Source: an uncultured Micrococcales bacterium (GTDB lineage: Bacteria; Actinomycetota; Actinomycetes; Actinomycetales; Microbacteriaceae). From it: 11,385 nucleotides of DNA. This document shows, one piece after another, positions 1 through 5,394 of this stretch. A program made the translations under genes and the position numbers. Below the pieces are notes generated by a model. The model saw only the letters and a list, made by a program, of their open reading frames with translations, did not search any database and was not told the origin of the DNA. The stretch's first letter is position 1. Each line of letters opens with the position of its first letter. The stretch lies in NCBI GenBank assembly GCA_903824455.1, contig CAIJWY010000094.1, positions 1 to 11,385 of the forward strand. The letters are read 5' to 3'.

Positions 1-1089
1 TGAAAGTCTCCAGGTAAGTCTCGAGGTTGCTAGAAGCGGCTTCCAGCTGCACGCCTGCCTCCACCAGGTCGACCGGTGTGGCTTTCTCATAACGAGAGAT
101 CGCGCCAACAACATCGAGCCAAACACTTGAACTTCGAACCAGTAGCCCGCCGAGTTGCAGTTGCGCTAAGCGCTCCGAGAGCTCGTTGATGGTTGTCGTC
201 TCGGCGTGACAACAAGCACTTTCTTTCCGTCATGAACCAGAGCGGCCAAGACATTTACCACCGTCTGCGTGTACCCGGTTCCCGGCAGAGTTTCAACAGC
301 AAAGCTGTCGCCACGCATGGCTCTAGCGACGATTCGTTTCTGCGTGGAATCGGCATCGGCCACCAGCCTTGGCTCGGTCAGGTATTCTTCGCCAATCCCA
401 GGTACTTCCGAAACCTCGGCAAGTTGTCGAATCAGACGATTGCCCTCTGGATTAATGTCGGCTTCCATCAGTGACGGTTCGATGGCAAAGTTTCCGATAA
501 CCAGACCCCGACGGAATTCAACCGGATCTTTTTCCGACAGCAGTGACGAAATGTATTCAATGACCGCTATCGGGAGAAGGTCAGAAGCCGTGTCGAGCAT
601 CGAAAGCAGTTTCGCCCTGTCAAGAATGATCCCGTACGTGTCGAACAAAGCCGACTCTAGGGCAGGGTTCACGAACGCCGAACCGGTTCGAGTCAACTCA
701 AAGTCGTCAGTTTTACGCACCAATGAGACTGGCCAAAGCAAAAGCGGGAGATTCAAATCGAATCCGGCTTGCTCCAAACTCGCCATTCCACCAACCAGAT
801 AGGTGGTTTCAATTCCGAAGTTATTGCGCTGGGAATTGCTTTTTGCCTTGATCCGTCGAGCGGTAGTTAGCGCTTTGGCAAAAGCCAACGGTTCTCGAAC
901 CAGATTCGATAGCAAAGCGGTTCCACTTGAGGTGAATTGGGCGATTCCACTGGGATGCGCTCGGTCCAAGTCGATCTGACCATAGGGATTGAATGCAAAG
1001 TTGGTAAGGCCGTTTGACTTTCCGATATCGCGAATCTCACGAATCCAGGTTTCCCAGTTAATCCGAGGCTTGCTTACGAACTCATCCAC
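1..1089 (-). CDS. DUF4011-like superfamily I helicase/ATPase, N-terminal part, frameshifted and cut by the window edge
   Basis: The uninterrupted frame gives 307 residues from a GTG start at 1089 to a TAG at 166. The last residues before that stop do not fit the family. From about position 195 down to 1 a second minus-strand frame is open without a stop and continues the helicase sense (TINELSERLAQLQLGG), so one gene spans the region with a one-base shift. Residues about 10-60 and 100-150 (PLLLWPVSLVRK, then FVNPALESAL) resemble DUF4011-type N-terminal regions of large SF1 helicases. Residues 253-300 hold an ADADSTQKRIV Q-motif-like stretch followed by a P-loop-like LPGTGYTQT and a VLVVTPRRQ strand. 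The Walker A lysine is replaced by Tyr273. The remaining helicase motifs would lie beyond the left edge. The start has no clear Shine-Dalgarno; a TAACCT -10-like element 6 nt upstream suggests a leaderless mRNA. The substrate is unknown; a role in DNA repair or nucleic-acid unwinding is inference. Confidence 0.7.
191..200 (-). other. Frameshift site in the helicase gene
   Basis: On the minus strand the sequence reads CGA CAA CCA TCA in the upstream frame, giving Arg-Gln-Pro-Ser and then a stop 8 codons on. One extra A (CGA CAA ACC ATC) would give Arg-Gln-Thr-Ile-Asn-Glu-Leu and join the downstream open frame, which stays open to position 1. No X XXY YYZ slippery heptamer is present, so programmed -1 slippage is unlikely. 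A one-base deletion in an AAA run, real or a sequencing error, is the simplest reading. Confidence 0.7.
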
Positions 1090-1091
1090 AC

Positions 1092-1120
1092 TCTTAGGTT
1101 AACCGCCATGAAGGTATATT
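1092..1120 (+). promoter_or_regulatory. Putative promoter of tRNA-Arg
   Basis: TATATT at 1115-1120 is a good -10 element. The -35 region at about 1092-1098 (TCTTAGG) is a poor match. Initiation around 1127 would leave an 8-nt 5' leader before the mature tRNA. The region also carries the divergent helicase -10 element. Confidence 0.45.
1096..1101 (-). promoter_or_regulatory. Putative leaderless -10 element of the helicase gene
   Basis: The minus strand reads TAACCT, 6 nt (AAGAGT), then the GTG start. TANNNT ending at -7 is the actinobacterial -10 geometry, which would place +1 at the start codon. No convincing -35 is seen. It faces the tRNA-Arg promoter. Confidence 0.35.
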
Positions 1121-1134
1121 TGGTTGAAGCACCA

Positions 1135-1206
1135 GCCCCCGTAGCTCAGTGGATAGAGCAGAGGTTTCCTAAACCTTGTGCGGAAGTTCGATTCTTCTCG
1201 GGGGCA
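1135..1206 (+). tRNA. tRNA-Arg, anticodon CCU
   Basis: A complete cloverleaf is visible. The acceptor stem GCCCCCG (1135-1141) pairs with CGGGGGC (1199-1205). The D arm is GCTC/GAGC with an 8-nt loop. The anticodon arm is GAGGT/ACCTT around the loop TTCCTAA, with anticodon CCT at 1168-1170. A 4-nt variable region follows, then the T arm GGAAG/CTTCT with loop TTCGATT. The discriminator is A1206 and CCA is not encoded. It reads AGG arginine codons. The 3' end lies directly against the stop codon of the convergent HNH gene, so no dedicated terminator is present. Confidence 0.96.
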
Positions 1207-1710
1207 CTATGCTGCGGTGGCTAATCCTAGGAACGAATCCCATTCCGGCTCTAGTCGATCTACCCCGCGAACCAACCAGTGTGACCCGCTCGGCATTTTT
1301 GGTTGAAAGCCCAAAGTCCAACCAATTTCGTTCAAAGTCTTGTCGCCTTTGGCGTTATTGCACTTTAGGCAGCAAGCTACCAAATTCTCCCAAGTATCTG
1401 CCCCGCCTTTTGACTTGGGTTGAACGTGATCGATGGTGTTGGCTGCTTTAGCGCAGTAGGCGCAGCGCCAGGCATCGCGTCGAAGGACGCCTCGCCTTGT
1501 TACTGGAACTCGTCTGGCAGTGGGAACACGAACGTATCTGCTGAGAAGAATCACGGACGGAAGAGCTAATGACGCTCGAGCACTGTGAATCAGGCGTTCT
1601 TCAGAGCCAGCCAAGATAGTGGCTTTTTCACTCAGTACCAATATGAGCGCTCGTTTAAACGAGACCACCCCAAGTGGTTCATACCCGGCGTTCAATACCA
1701 GCGTGCGCAT
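1207..1710 (-). CDS. HNH endonuclease family protein
   Basis: This 167-residue protein has a C-terminal HNH domain at about residues 78-130. Two CxxC zinc knuckles are visible, C83-x2-C86 and C114-x2-C117. The metal/catalytic core is D94-H95, N109 in the TWENL motif, and N118-N119 in CNNAKGDKT. The last histidine of the classical H-N-H triad is therefore Asn, a variant I believe occurs in this actinobacterial family. The N-terminal half (MRTLVLNAGYEPLGVVSFKR) matches the start typical of standalone chromosomal HNH proteins of actinobacteria, which have no well-established role. The ATG start is fixed by an AGGAGG (1714-1719) 3 nt upstream. Just 3 nt before that lies the T-tract of an intrinsic terminator preceded by a 16-codon leader ORF, suggesting attenuation. 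Neighbours give no sign of a restriction or toxin system. Confidence 0.88.
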   Translation of the reverse strand: MRTLVLNAGYEPLGVVSFKRALILVLSEKATILAGSEERLIHSARASLALPSVILLSRYVRVPTARRVPVTRRGVLRRDAWRCAYCAKAANTIDHVQPKSKGGADTWENLVACCLKCNNAKGDKTLNEIGWTLGFQPKMPSGSHWLVRGVDRLEPEWDSFLGLATAA

Positions 1711-1722
1711 AATCCTCCTAAC

Positions 1723-1752
1723 AAAAAACGCGCCACCAAGAATGGTGACGCG
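1723..1752 (-). terminator. Intrinsic terminator, probable attenuator, before the HNH gene
   Basis: In minus-strand RNA, CGCGUCACC (1752-1744) pairs with GGUGGCGCG (1737-1729) over 9 bp with one G-U pair, around a 6-nt loop AUUCUU. Six U follow (1728-1723). This is a textbook rho-independent terminator. It begins directly after the stop of the leader ORF and ends 3 nt before the HNH Shine-Dalgarno. It may also end NlpC/P60 transcripts coming from 1890, but in either case it controls entry into the HNH gene. Confidence 0.8.
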
Positions 1753-1763
1753 CTAGCGTGCGC
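1750..1763 (-). promoter_or_regulatory. Possible anti-terminator hairpin overlapping the terminator 5' arm
   Basis: GCGC (1763-1760), loop ACGCUA, GCGC (1753-1750) in minus-strand RNA. It consumes the first three bases of the terminator's 5' arm and spans the leader stop codon, so the two structures are mutually exclusive. The stem is short (4 GC pairs), so this is only a possibility. Confidence 0.3.
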
Positions 1764-1803
1764 AAGCGGCTTGAAGTTGTATCCGATGGTGTTGATGTGC
1801 CAT
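1753..1803 (-). CDS. Putative 16-residue leader peptide upstream of the HNH gene
   Basis: An ATG preceded by AAGGAG (1809-1814, 5-nt spacing) opens a 16-codon frame, MAHQHHRIQLQAACAR, ending in TAG at 1753-1755. The ribosome binding site is as strong as that of any real gene in the window. The stop codon sits immediately before the terminator stem, so a terminating ribosome would cover the 5' arm and could block hairpin formation. Three His codons in positions 3-6 and one Cys codon three before the stop are candidate sensing codons. The Cys-x-Arg ending faintly recalls actinobacterial sulfur-metabolism leader peptides, but the downstream gene is not a sulfur gene. Translation itself is inferred. 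Confidence 0.5.
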   Translation of the reverse strand: MAHQHHRIQLQAACAR

Positions 1804-1832
1804 GACTACTCCTTACAAGCAAACTTGATTTC

Positions 1833-1838
1833 AGCGTA
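1833..1838 (-). promoter_or_regulatory. Candidate -10 element for the leader/HNH transcript
   Basis: TACGCT on the minus strand fits TANNNT and would start transcription near 1826, about 23 nt before the leader ATG. The -35 region (around TAGGTT) is weak. The 1804-1889 stretch is otherwise A/T-rich with nothing else recognised. Confidence 0.25.
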
Positions 1839-1889
1839 AGGGTAAGAGTTTGTAAAACCTATTAACTGACAGGTAACAATTTGGAAAAT

Positions 1890-2786
1890 TTATTTGTACA
1901 AACGAACGAAGTGAACCTGGCCCGGCGTCACCCAGATTTGAGCTAGCTTGACATGGTCGCCTGGTTGCGGCGCGTGGAACATGTTCCAACCTCCGGCAAA
2001 AATACCCGAGTGCGAGTGATCGTTGAAGATTACAAGATCGCCAGGTTGGGCGTCTTTGTCCCGAATCCGTTTTCCAATGCGATCTTGGGCGCTCACCGAG
2101 TGAGCAAGCGGAATACCAAATTGCGAATAAACGTATCGAATGTAGCCCGAACAGTCGAATCCAGCTGGAGTAGATCCACCAAAAACATAGGGCACTCCAA
2201 CATACTTGGACGCCACTTTAACAACCTCTGCGGCGGTAACAGCATCGTAAGGAGGGTCTTTGAGATAGTCTTCAGCCGATAGACCAGACCAGCTTCGGTA
2301 TCGAGTAAGAACTGCGGTTCGCAACGATGCTGCCCTAACGGTCTTAGCCCCACCTCTTGAGATAACTGTTTGAGACTTCACATCCCCCACGGTCAAGCCT
2401 TGGGTGTCTTTGGTTGACACTTCGCCGGTGAACCCAGCCATTGCCGTTACCTCCGGACTAAAAGCCGAGGCCGGCAGAGCGAAAACGGCGAAGAGCCCGG
2501 CGGCGATAGAGAAAGTTGCGGTGCTCACGAAATTTCGGCGGAAAGTTTTACGACTCACTCCGCTAACGATGCGAGCACTAAAGGATGAAGATTTGCCAGA
2601 TGCAACAGCAGACTCAACCTCGAGCATGCGCGTAACGCGCGCTGCACTCTTGGCGGCACGCGCTTCAGCGCGCAGGCGCTTGGCATCATGCTTGTCTTGT
2701 ACGGACTTTCGACTGCGCAGTTCAAACTGTTCTAGGGCGTTAACCCGAACGTCTGCACGTCGTCGTCCAATCGGCTGTTTAGCCAA
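1890..2786 (-). CDS. NlpC/P60 family cell-wall peptidase (peptidoglycan endopeptidase)
   Basis: This 298-residue protein has an NlpC/P60 domain at about 185-298. The catalytic Cys212 lies in DCSG, the histidine in HSGIFAG is His259, and the third polar residue is His271 in MFHAP, giving the usual Cys-His-His set. Such enzymes cut the gamma-D-Glu-diaminoacyl or related stem-peptide bond of peptidoglycan during growth and division. A hydrophobic segment at about 88-109 ends in ALPASA-F, a plausible signal peptidase site, so the domain acts outside the membrane. It is preceded by an unusually long, very basic n-region of about 85 residues. The start is TTG (2784-2786), supported by GGAGG at 2793-2797 with 6-nt spacing. 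No SH3 or LysM targeting domain is present; residues 110-180 are a linker. It lies 93 nt downstream of the iron repressor on the same strand, probably with its own promoter. Confidence 0.92.
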   Translation of the reverse strand: MAKQPIGRRRADVRVNALEQFELRSRKSVQDKHDAKRLRAEARAAKSAARVTRMLEVESAVASGKSSSFSARIVSGVSRKTFRRNFVSTATFSIAAGLFAVFALPASAFSPEVTAMAGFTGEVSTKDTQGLTVGDVKSQTVISRGGAKTVRAASLRTAVLTRYRSWSGLSAEDYLKDPPYDAVTAAEVVKVASKYVGVPYVFGGSTPAGFDCSGYIRYVYSQFGIPLAHSVSAQDRIGKRIRDKDAQPGDLVIFNDHSHSGIFAGGWNMFHAPQPGDHVKLAQIWVTPGQVHFVRLYK

Positions 2787-2792
2787 ACCTAA

Positions 2793-2797
2793 CCTCC
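2793..2797 (-). promoter_or_regulatory. Ribosome binding site fixing the TTG start of the NlpC/P60 gene
   Basis: GGAGG on the minus strand stands 6 nt before the TTG at 2786. No ATG or GTG in the same frame is better placed, so the rare TTG start is preferred. Confidence 0.75.
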
Positions 2798-2822
2798 GTA
2801 GTGAACGGTTCTCGGAAGTCCA

Positions 2823-2828
2823 AGTTTA
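2823..2828 (-). promoter_or_regulatory. Candidate -10 element of the NlpC/P60 gene
   Basis: TAAACT on the minus strand fits TANNNT and would give a 5' UTR of about 30 nt carrying the GGAGG site. No good -35 is seen. The 93-nt gap holds no riboswitch-sized structure. Confidence 0.3.
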
Positions 2829-2879
2829 CCCAAAATTCACTTTTTTAGCGACTCCATACGCCTGTGAAATTGCTGAACT

Positions 2880-3572
2880 TTACTGCTTCACGAAGAAATG
2901 TAGGGCCAAATCGTGGTCTAAAACCACTCCGTCGTCTGAGCCAACCACCGAGATAAAGATTCGCTTCGCGCTGTGTTCAACATCGATTTGAGCCCCTGGC
3001 ATCAAACCAACCGCCTTGAGTTGACCCAAGAATTCAGGGTCAACCTGCGCCGGTTCACCGATGCGCTTTAGGGTCAAGTTGCTGGCTTTGCCTGTCTCGT
3101 CAAGGGCGCTTAGCAACGTAACCACGCCTTCGTGAAACTCAGGGTTGGCGGCTAGGCCGAGCTCAGCAAGACCAGGAATCGGATTTCCGTAAGGAGAACG
3201 GTCTGGTGCAGAGATCAGTTTCAAAATCTGACGTTCAACTTTTTCACTGATCACGTGCTCCCAGCGGCAGGCTTCCTCGTGAACATCTTCCCAATCGAGA
3301 CCGATCACGTCGGCAAGAAGCCTTTCGGCCAGGCGGTGCTTACGCATCACTCGAGTGGCCTGAAGTAGGCCTTCTTCGGTGAGTTCCAGCATTCGGTCGT
3401 CGCGTACCAGCATCAACCCGTCGCGTTCCATTCGAGCCACGGTTTGAGAAACGGTTGGACCGGAGTGTCCGAGTCGCTCCGAGATGCGCGCACGCATCGG
3501 AACTTGCCCTTCTTCAATGAGCTCAAGCACGGTGCGAAGGTACATTTCGGTCGTGTCAATTAGATCGTGCAC
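2880..3572 (-). CDS. ideR: Iron-dependent transcriptional repressor, DtxR/IdeR family
   Basis: This 230-residue regulator aligns with DtxR/IdeR in register. Site 2 ligands are Met10, Cys102, Glu105 and His106. Site 1 ligands are His79, Glu83 and His98, at exactly the classical residue numbers. Cys102 argues for an iron-sensing IdeR/DtxR type rather than an MntR type. The order is a winged-helix DNA-binding domain (1-73, recognition helix around SGPTVSQTVARMERDG), a dimerisation and metal-binding domain (74-140), and a FeoA/SH3-like C-terminal domain (about 150-228, ending LDHDLALHFFVKQ). With Fe2+ bound it is expected to repress iron uptake genes and activate storage genes. The GTG start has AAGGAG (3578-3583) 6 nt upstream. 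It diverges from serC across 44 bp. Only manganese specificity in this lineage would change the call. Confidence 0.93.
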   Translation of the reverse strand: MHDLIDTTEMYLRTVLELIEEGQVPMRARISERLGHSGPTVSQTVARMERDGLMLVRDDRMLELTEEGLLQATRVMRKHRLAERLLADVIGLDWEDVHEEACRWEHVISEKVERQILKLISAPDRSPYGNPIPGLAELGLAANPEFHEGVVTLLSALDETGKASNLTLKRIGEPAQVDPEFLGQLKAVGLMPGAQIDVEHSAKRIFISVVGSDDGVVLDHDLALHFFVKQ

Positions 3573-3583
3573 GACAAACTCCT

Positions 3584-3593
3584 TAGCTAGCTA
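3584..3593. repeat. TAGCTAGCTA palindrome between ideR and serC
   Basis: A perfect 10-bp palindrome lies in the 44-bp divergent region, inside the presumed ideR 5' UTR and directly upstream of its ribosome binding site. It does not match the IdeR box consensus (TTAGGTTAGGCTAACCTAA) beyond a few bases. An operator role is speculative. Confidence 0.3.
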
Positions 3594-3602
3594 CTTTCGT
3601 CA

Positions 3603-3610
3603 AGGATAAT
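3603..3610. promoter_or_regulatory. Overlapping divergent -10 elements of ideR and serC
   Basis: The minus strand reads TATCCT at 3608-3603, a TANNNT element that would give ideR a leader of about 24 nt with its AAGGAG site. The plus strand reads GATAAT at 3605-3610, 5 of 6 matches to TATAAT, 6 nt before the serC ATG, which suggests leaderless serC mRNA. The two elements share four bases. -35 matches are weak on both sides. Confidence 0.35.
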
Positions 3611-3616
3611 TGAACA

Positions 3617-4732
3617 ATGAGCGAAATTATTATCCCAAGCAACCTGCTTCCAACCGACGGCCGCTTTGGTTGCGGCCCCTCTAAGGTGCGTCCAGCGCAA
3701 TTGGCCGCCTTTGCTAGTGCCGGCGCCGAGCTCATGGGAACCTCTCATCGCCAAGCCCCGGTGAAGCACCTGGTAAAGCGAGTTCAAGACGGGCTGATGG
3801 ATCTCTTCCACAACCCGGAAGGCTATGAAATAGTTTTGGGAAATGGCGGATCTACCGCGTTTTGGGATGTTGCCGCATTTTCGCTCGCCGAGCAGAAGGC
3901 GCAAAACTTAGTTCACGGAGAGTTCGGAAACAAGTTCGCCAGCGCTCTGAGTGTGCCTTGGCTTTCCAAGCCAACCGTAATCAACGGAGAACCAGGTTCA
4001 CGTTTGGAACTCGAGGCCGAAGCGGGCGTGGACATCTACGCCTACCCGCAGAATGAAACCTCAACCGGTGTGGTGGCTCCGGTGAAGCGGGTTTCCGGTG
4101 TCGATGCGGGTGCGCTCTTTCTAACCGATGCAACCTCGGCCGCCGGTGGAATAGATTTCGACCCACTGGAAACCGACGTTTACTATTTCGCGCCTCAGAA
4201 GAACTTTGCCTCGGATGGAGGTCTTTGGTTTGCGCTGATGTCACCGGCTGCAATTGAACGTGCCGAACGAATCGATGCCACCGATCGTTACATCCCAGAG
4301 TTCTTGAGCTTGAAGACCGCCATTGATAACTCGCGCCTCAACCAGACTCTCAACACCCCGGCCATCGCAACACTCTTTTTGCTTGCCGAACAAATCGACT
4401 GGATGAATGAAAACGGCGGATTAGCATGGGCGCACTCTCGCACCAAAACCGCCAGTGACCTGATTTACAGCTGGGCTGAAAACAACGAGTTTGCAACCCC
4501 GTTTGTGGCTAACCCGGAACACCGCTCTCAGGTAGTGACCACGATTGACTTCGACGGTATCGACGCCGCGGCAATCTCGAAGGTGCTGCGCGCCAACGGC
4601 GTGGTTGATGTTGAGCCCTACCGAAAGCTAGGACGCAACCAATTACGTGTGGCAACCTTTACCGCAACGGAAGCCAGCGATGTTGAAAAACTTCTAAAGT
4701 CGATCGACTTCGTTATCGAGCACATCGGCTAA
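3617..4732 (+). CDS. serC: Phosphoserine aminotransferase, mycobacterial-type
   Basis: This 371-residue fold-type I, PLP-dependent class V aminotransferase converts 3-phosphohydroxypyruvate plus glutamate to O-phospho-L-serine and 2-oxoglutarate, the second step of serine synthesis. It matches the actinobacterial form, opening with LPTDGRFGCGPSKVRP. The PLP lysine is Lys195 in FAPQKNFASDGGLW, and TDATSAAGG at about 170-178 holds the Asp that binds the pyridine nitrogen. GTSHRQ at 41-46 and the C-terminal RKLGRNQLRVATF are further family marks, and the length is full. The ATG start has AAGGA at 3602-3606 with a long 10-nt spacing, and also a -10-like GATAAT 6 nt upstream, so translation may be leaderless. 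The stop overlaps the next start as TAATG, indicating translational coupling to the DUF2530 gene. Confidence 0.96.
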   Translation: MSEIIIPSNLLPTDGRFGCGPSKVRPAQLAAFASAGAELMGTSHRQAPVKHLVKRVQDGLMDLFHNPEGYEIVLGNGGSTAFWDVAAFSLAEQKAQNLVHGEFGNKFASALSVPWLSKPTVINGEPGSRLELEAEAGVDIYAYPQNETSTGVVAPVKRVSGVDAGALFLTDATSAAGGIDFDPLETDVYYFAPQKNFASDGGLWFALMSPAAIERAERIDATDRYIPEFLSLKTAIDNSRLNQTLNTPAIATLFLLAEQIDWMNENGGLAWAHSRTKTASDLIYSWAENNEFATPFVANPEHRSQVVTTIDFDGIDAAAISKVLRANGVVDVEPYRKLGRNQLRVATFTATEASDVEKLLKSIDFVIEHIG

Positions 4733-4962
4733 TGAAACTTTTCGTTAAAGAAGAGGATCGCAAACCCGACCCAGAGCCGGTTAAAAGTGATGCCAGAAAC
4801 ATCGCTCTGGCAGGACTTCTGATTTGGTCTTTGTTGCTAACTGTTTTTCTTGTTTTTCCCGCGACGCTTCCACCCGAAAAACCTTGGTGGCTTTTCACCT
4901 GTGTTGTCGGTATCGTCCTCGGTCTCTTCTTCTACATCAAATTCGGTCGTAGCAAGCAGTGA
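4732..4962 (+). CDS. DUF2530 small membrane protein
   Basis: This 76-residue protein has a charged N-terminus (residues 1-22) and two membrane segments: about 24-44 (IALAGLLIWSLLLTVFLVF) and about 52-70 (WLFTCVVGIVLGLFFYIKF), joined by a short PPEKPWW loop and ending in a basic tail (GRSKQ). This pattern matches the actinobacterial DUF2530 family, whose function is unknown. In mycobacteria I recall a DUF2530-type protein near serC and a DUF3027 gene, so the neighbourhood is conserved. The start shares one base with the serC stop. Residues 36 to the end are encoded opposite the last codons of the convergent DUF3027 gene. Both N- and C-termini are predicted to be cytoplasmic. Confidence 0.82.
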   Translation: MKLFVKEEDRKPDPEPVKSDARNIALAGLLIWSLLLTVFLVFPATLPPEKPWWLFTCVVGIVLGLFFYIKFGRSKQ

Positions 4963-5394
4963 TTCGGTAGCGTGCTCGAGAGTTTCCTCGTCGGCTACGT
5001 CGACTAGTTCTAGGTCATCCTCATCATCGTCTTCGGCATCGGCGGTAAGTAGCGCCGCGTCCTCAGCTTCCGCAGCTGCTTGCGCTTCTAACTCTGCCTG
5101 GAGTGCCTTGTAGTCGGCCAAGCGCTCCGACCAGGGAATCCATTTAGGGGCGATTAGCGCTTCTTCGCTAGGCATCATTACCACTTCGGAAATGGTTGGC
5201 TCTTCACCCAACGGCTGGTAGATCGTGACCGACCAGAACCAGCCAACATAGCCACGTAATGTGCTGTGAAAAATGTAACTTCGAAGCCCCGGTTCCTCTT
5301 CGTCGGTTCGAATGTAATCGCCAACGGCTCGGCGGCCACCGGTTAAACGCGCGGCCTCCTGTGCAAACTCGCTTAAATCTTTGAGCTTAGTCAT
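4837..5394 (-). CDS. DUF3027 family protein
   Basis: This 185-residue protein of unknown function is conserved in actinobacteria. The family core is visible at about residues 48-92: GWFWSVTIYQ followed by ISEVVMMPSEEALIAPKWIPWSERL-type sequence. From about 98 to 168 it becomes a low-complexity Ala/Glu/Asp-rich acidic stretch (EDDDEDDLEL, VEEETEDDTDN), and it ends in a short basic tail (RFFGWKRRGKNKKNS). The ATG start overlaps the cspB stop by 8 nt, so the two are translationally coupled. Its last 41 codons and stop lie antisense to the DUF2530 gene. The acidic and basic tail may be disordered; a nucleic-acid or chaperone link is suggested only by the cspB coupling. Confidence 0.85.
   Translation of the reverse strand: MTKLKDLSEFAQEAARLTGGRRAVGDYIRTDEEEPGLRSYIFHSTLRGYVGWFWSVTIYQPLGEEPTISEVVMMPSEEALIAPKWIPWSERLADYKALQAELEAQAAAEAEDAALLTADAEDDDEDDLELVDVADEETLEHATESLLATTEFDVEEETEDDTDNTGEKPPRFFGWKRRGKNKKNS

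Noticed and set aside
191..200. Programmed -1 frameshift in the helicase gene
   Set aside because: No slippery heptamer of the X XXY YYZ type is present and no downstream stem or pseudoknot was recognised; a one-base deletion explains the frames more simply.
269..802. Open frame on the plus strand, 177 codons
   Set aside because: It lies wholly opposite the helicase gene, has Ser/Arg-rich composition with no recognisable domain, and has no ribosome binding site of note.
1094..1104. IdeR/DtxR box (TTAGGTTAACC)
   Set aside because: Only the first half matches the 19-bp consensus; the second half diverges completely, and the neighbouring genes are not iron genes.
2836..2868. Terminator after ideR (TTCAC/GTGAA followed by TTTT)
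   Set aside because: The stem is only 5 bp with a 23-nt loop, too weak for an intrinsic terminator.
2787..2879. c-di-AMP (ydaO-type) riboswitch before the NlpC/P60 gene
   Set aside because: Such elements often precede actinobacterial cell-wall hydrolase genes, but the 93-nt gap is too short and no multi-stem structure was seen.
4850..5113. Serine-rich open frame on the plus strand
   Set aside because: It is the complement of the acidic low-complexity tail of DUF3027; long Ser runs are the expected antisense product of Asp/Glu codons.
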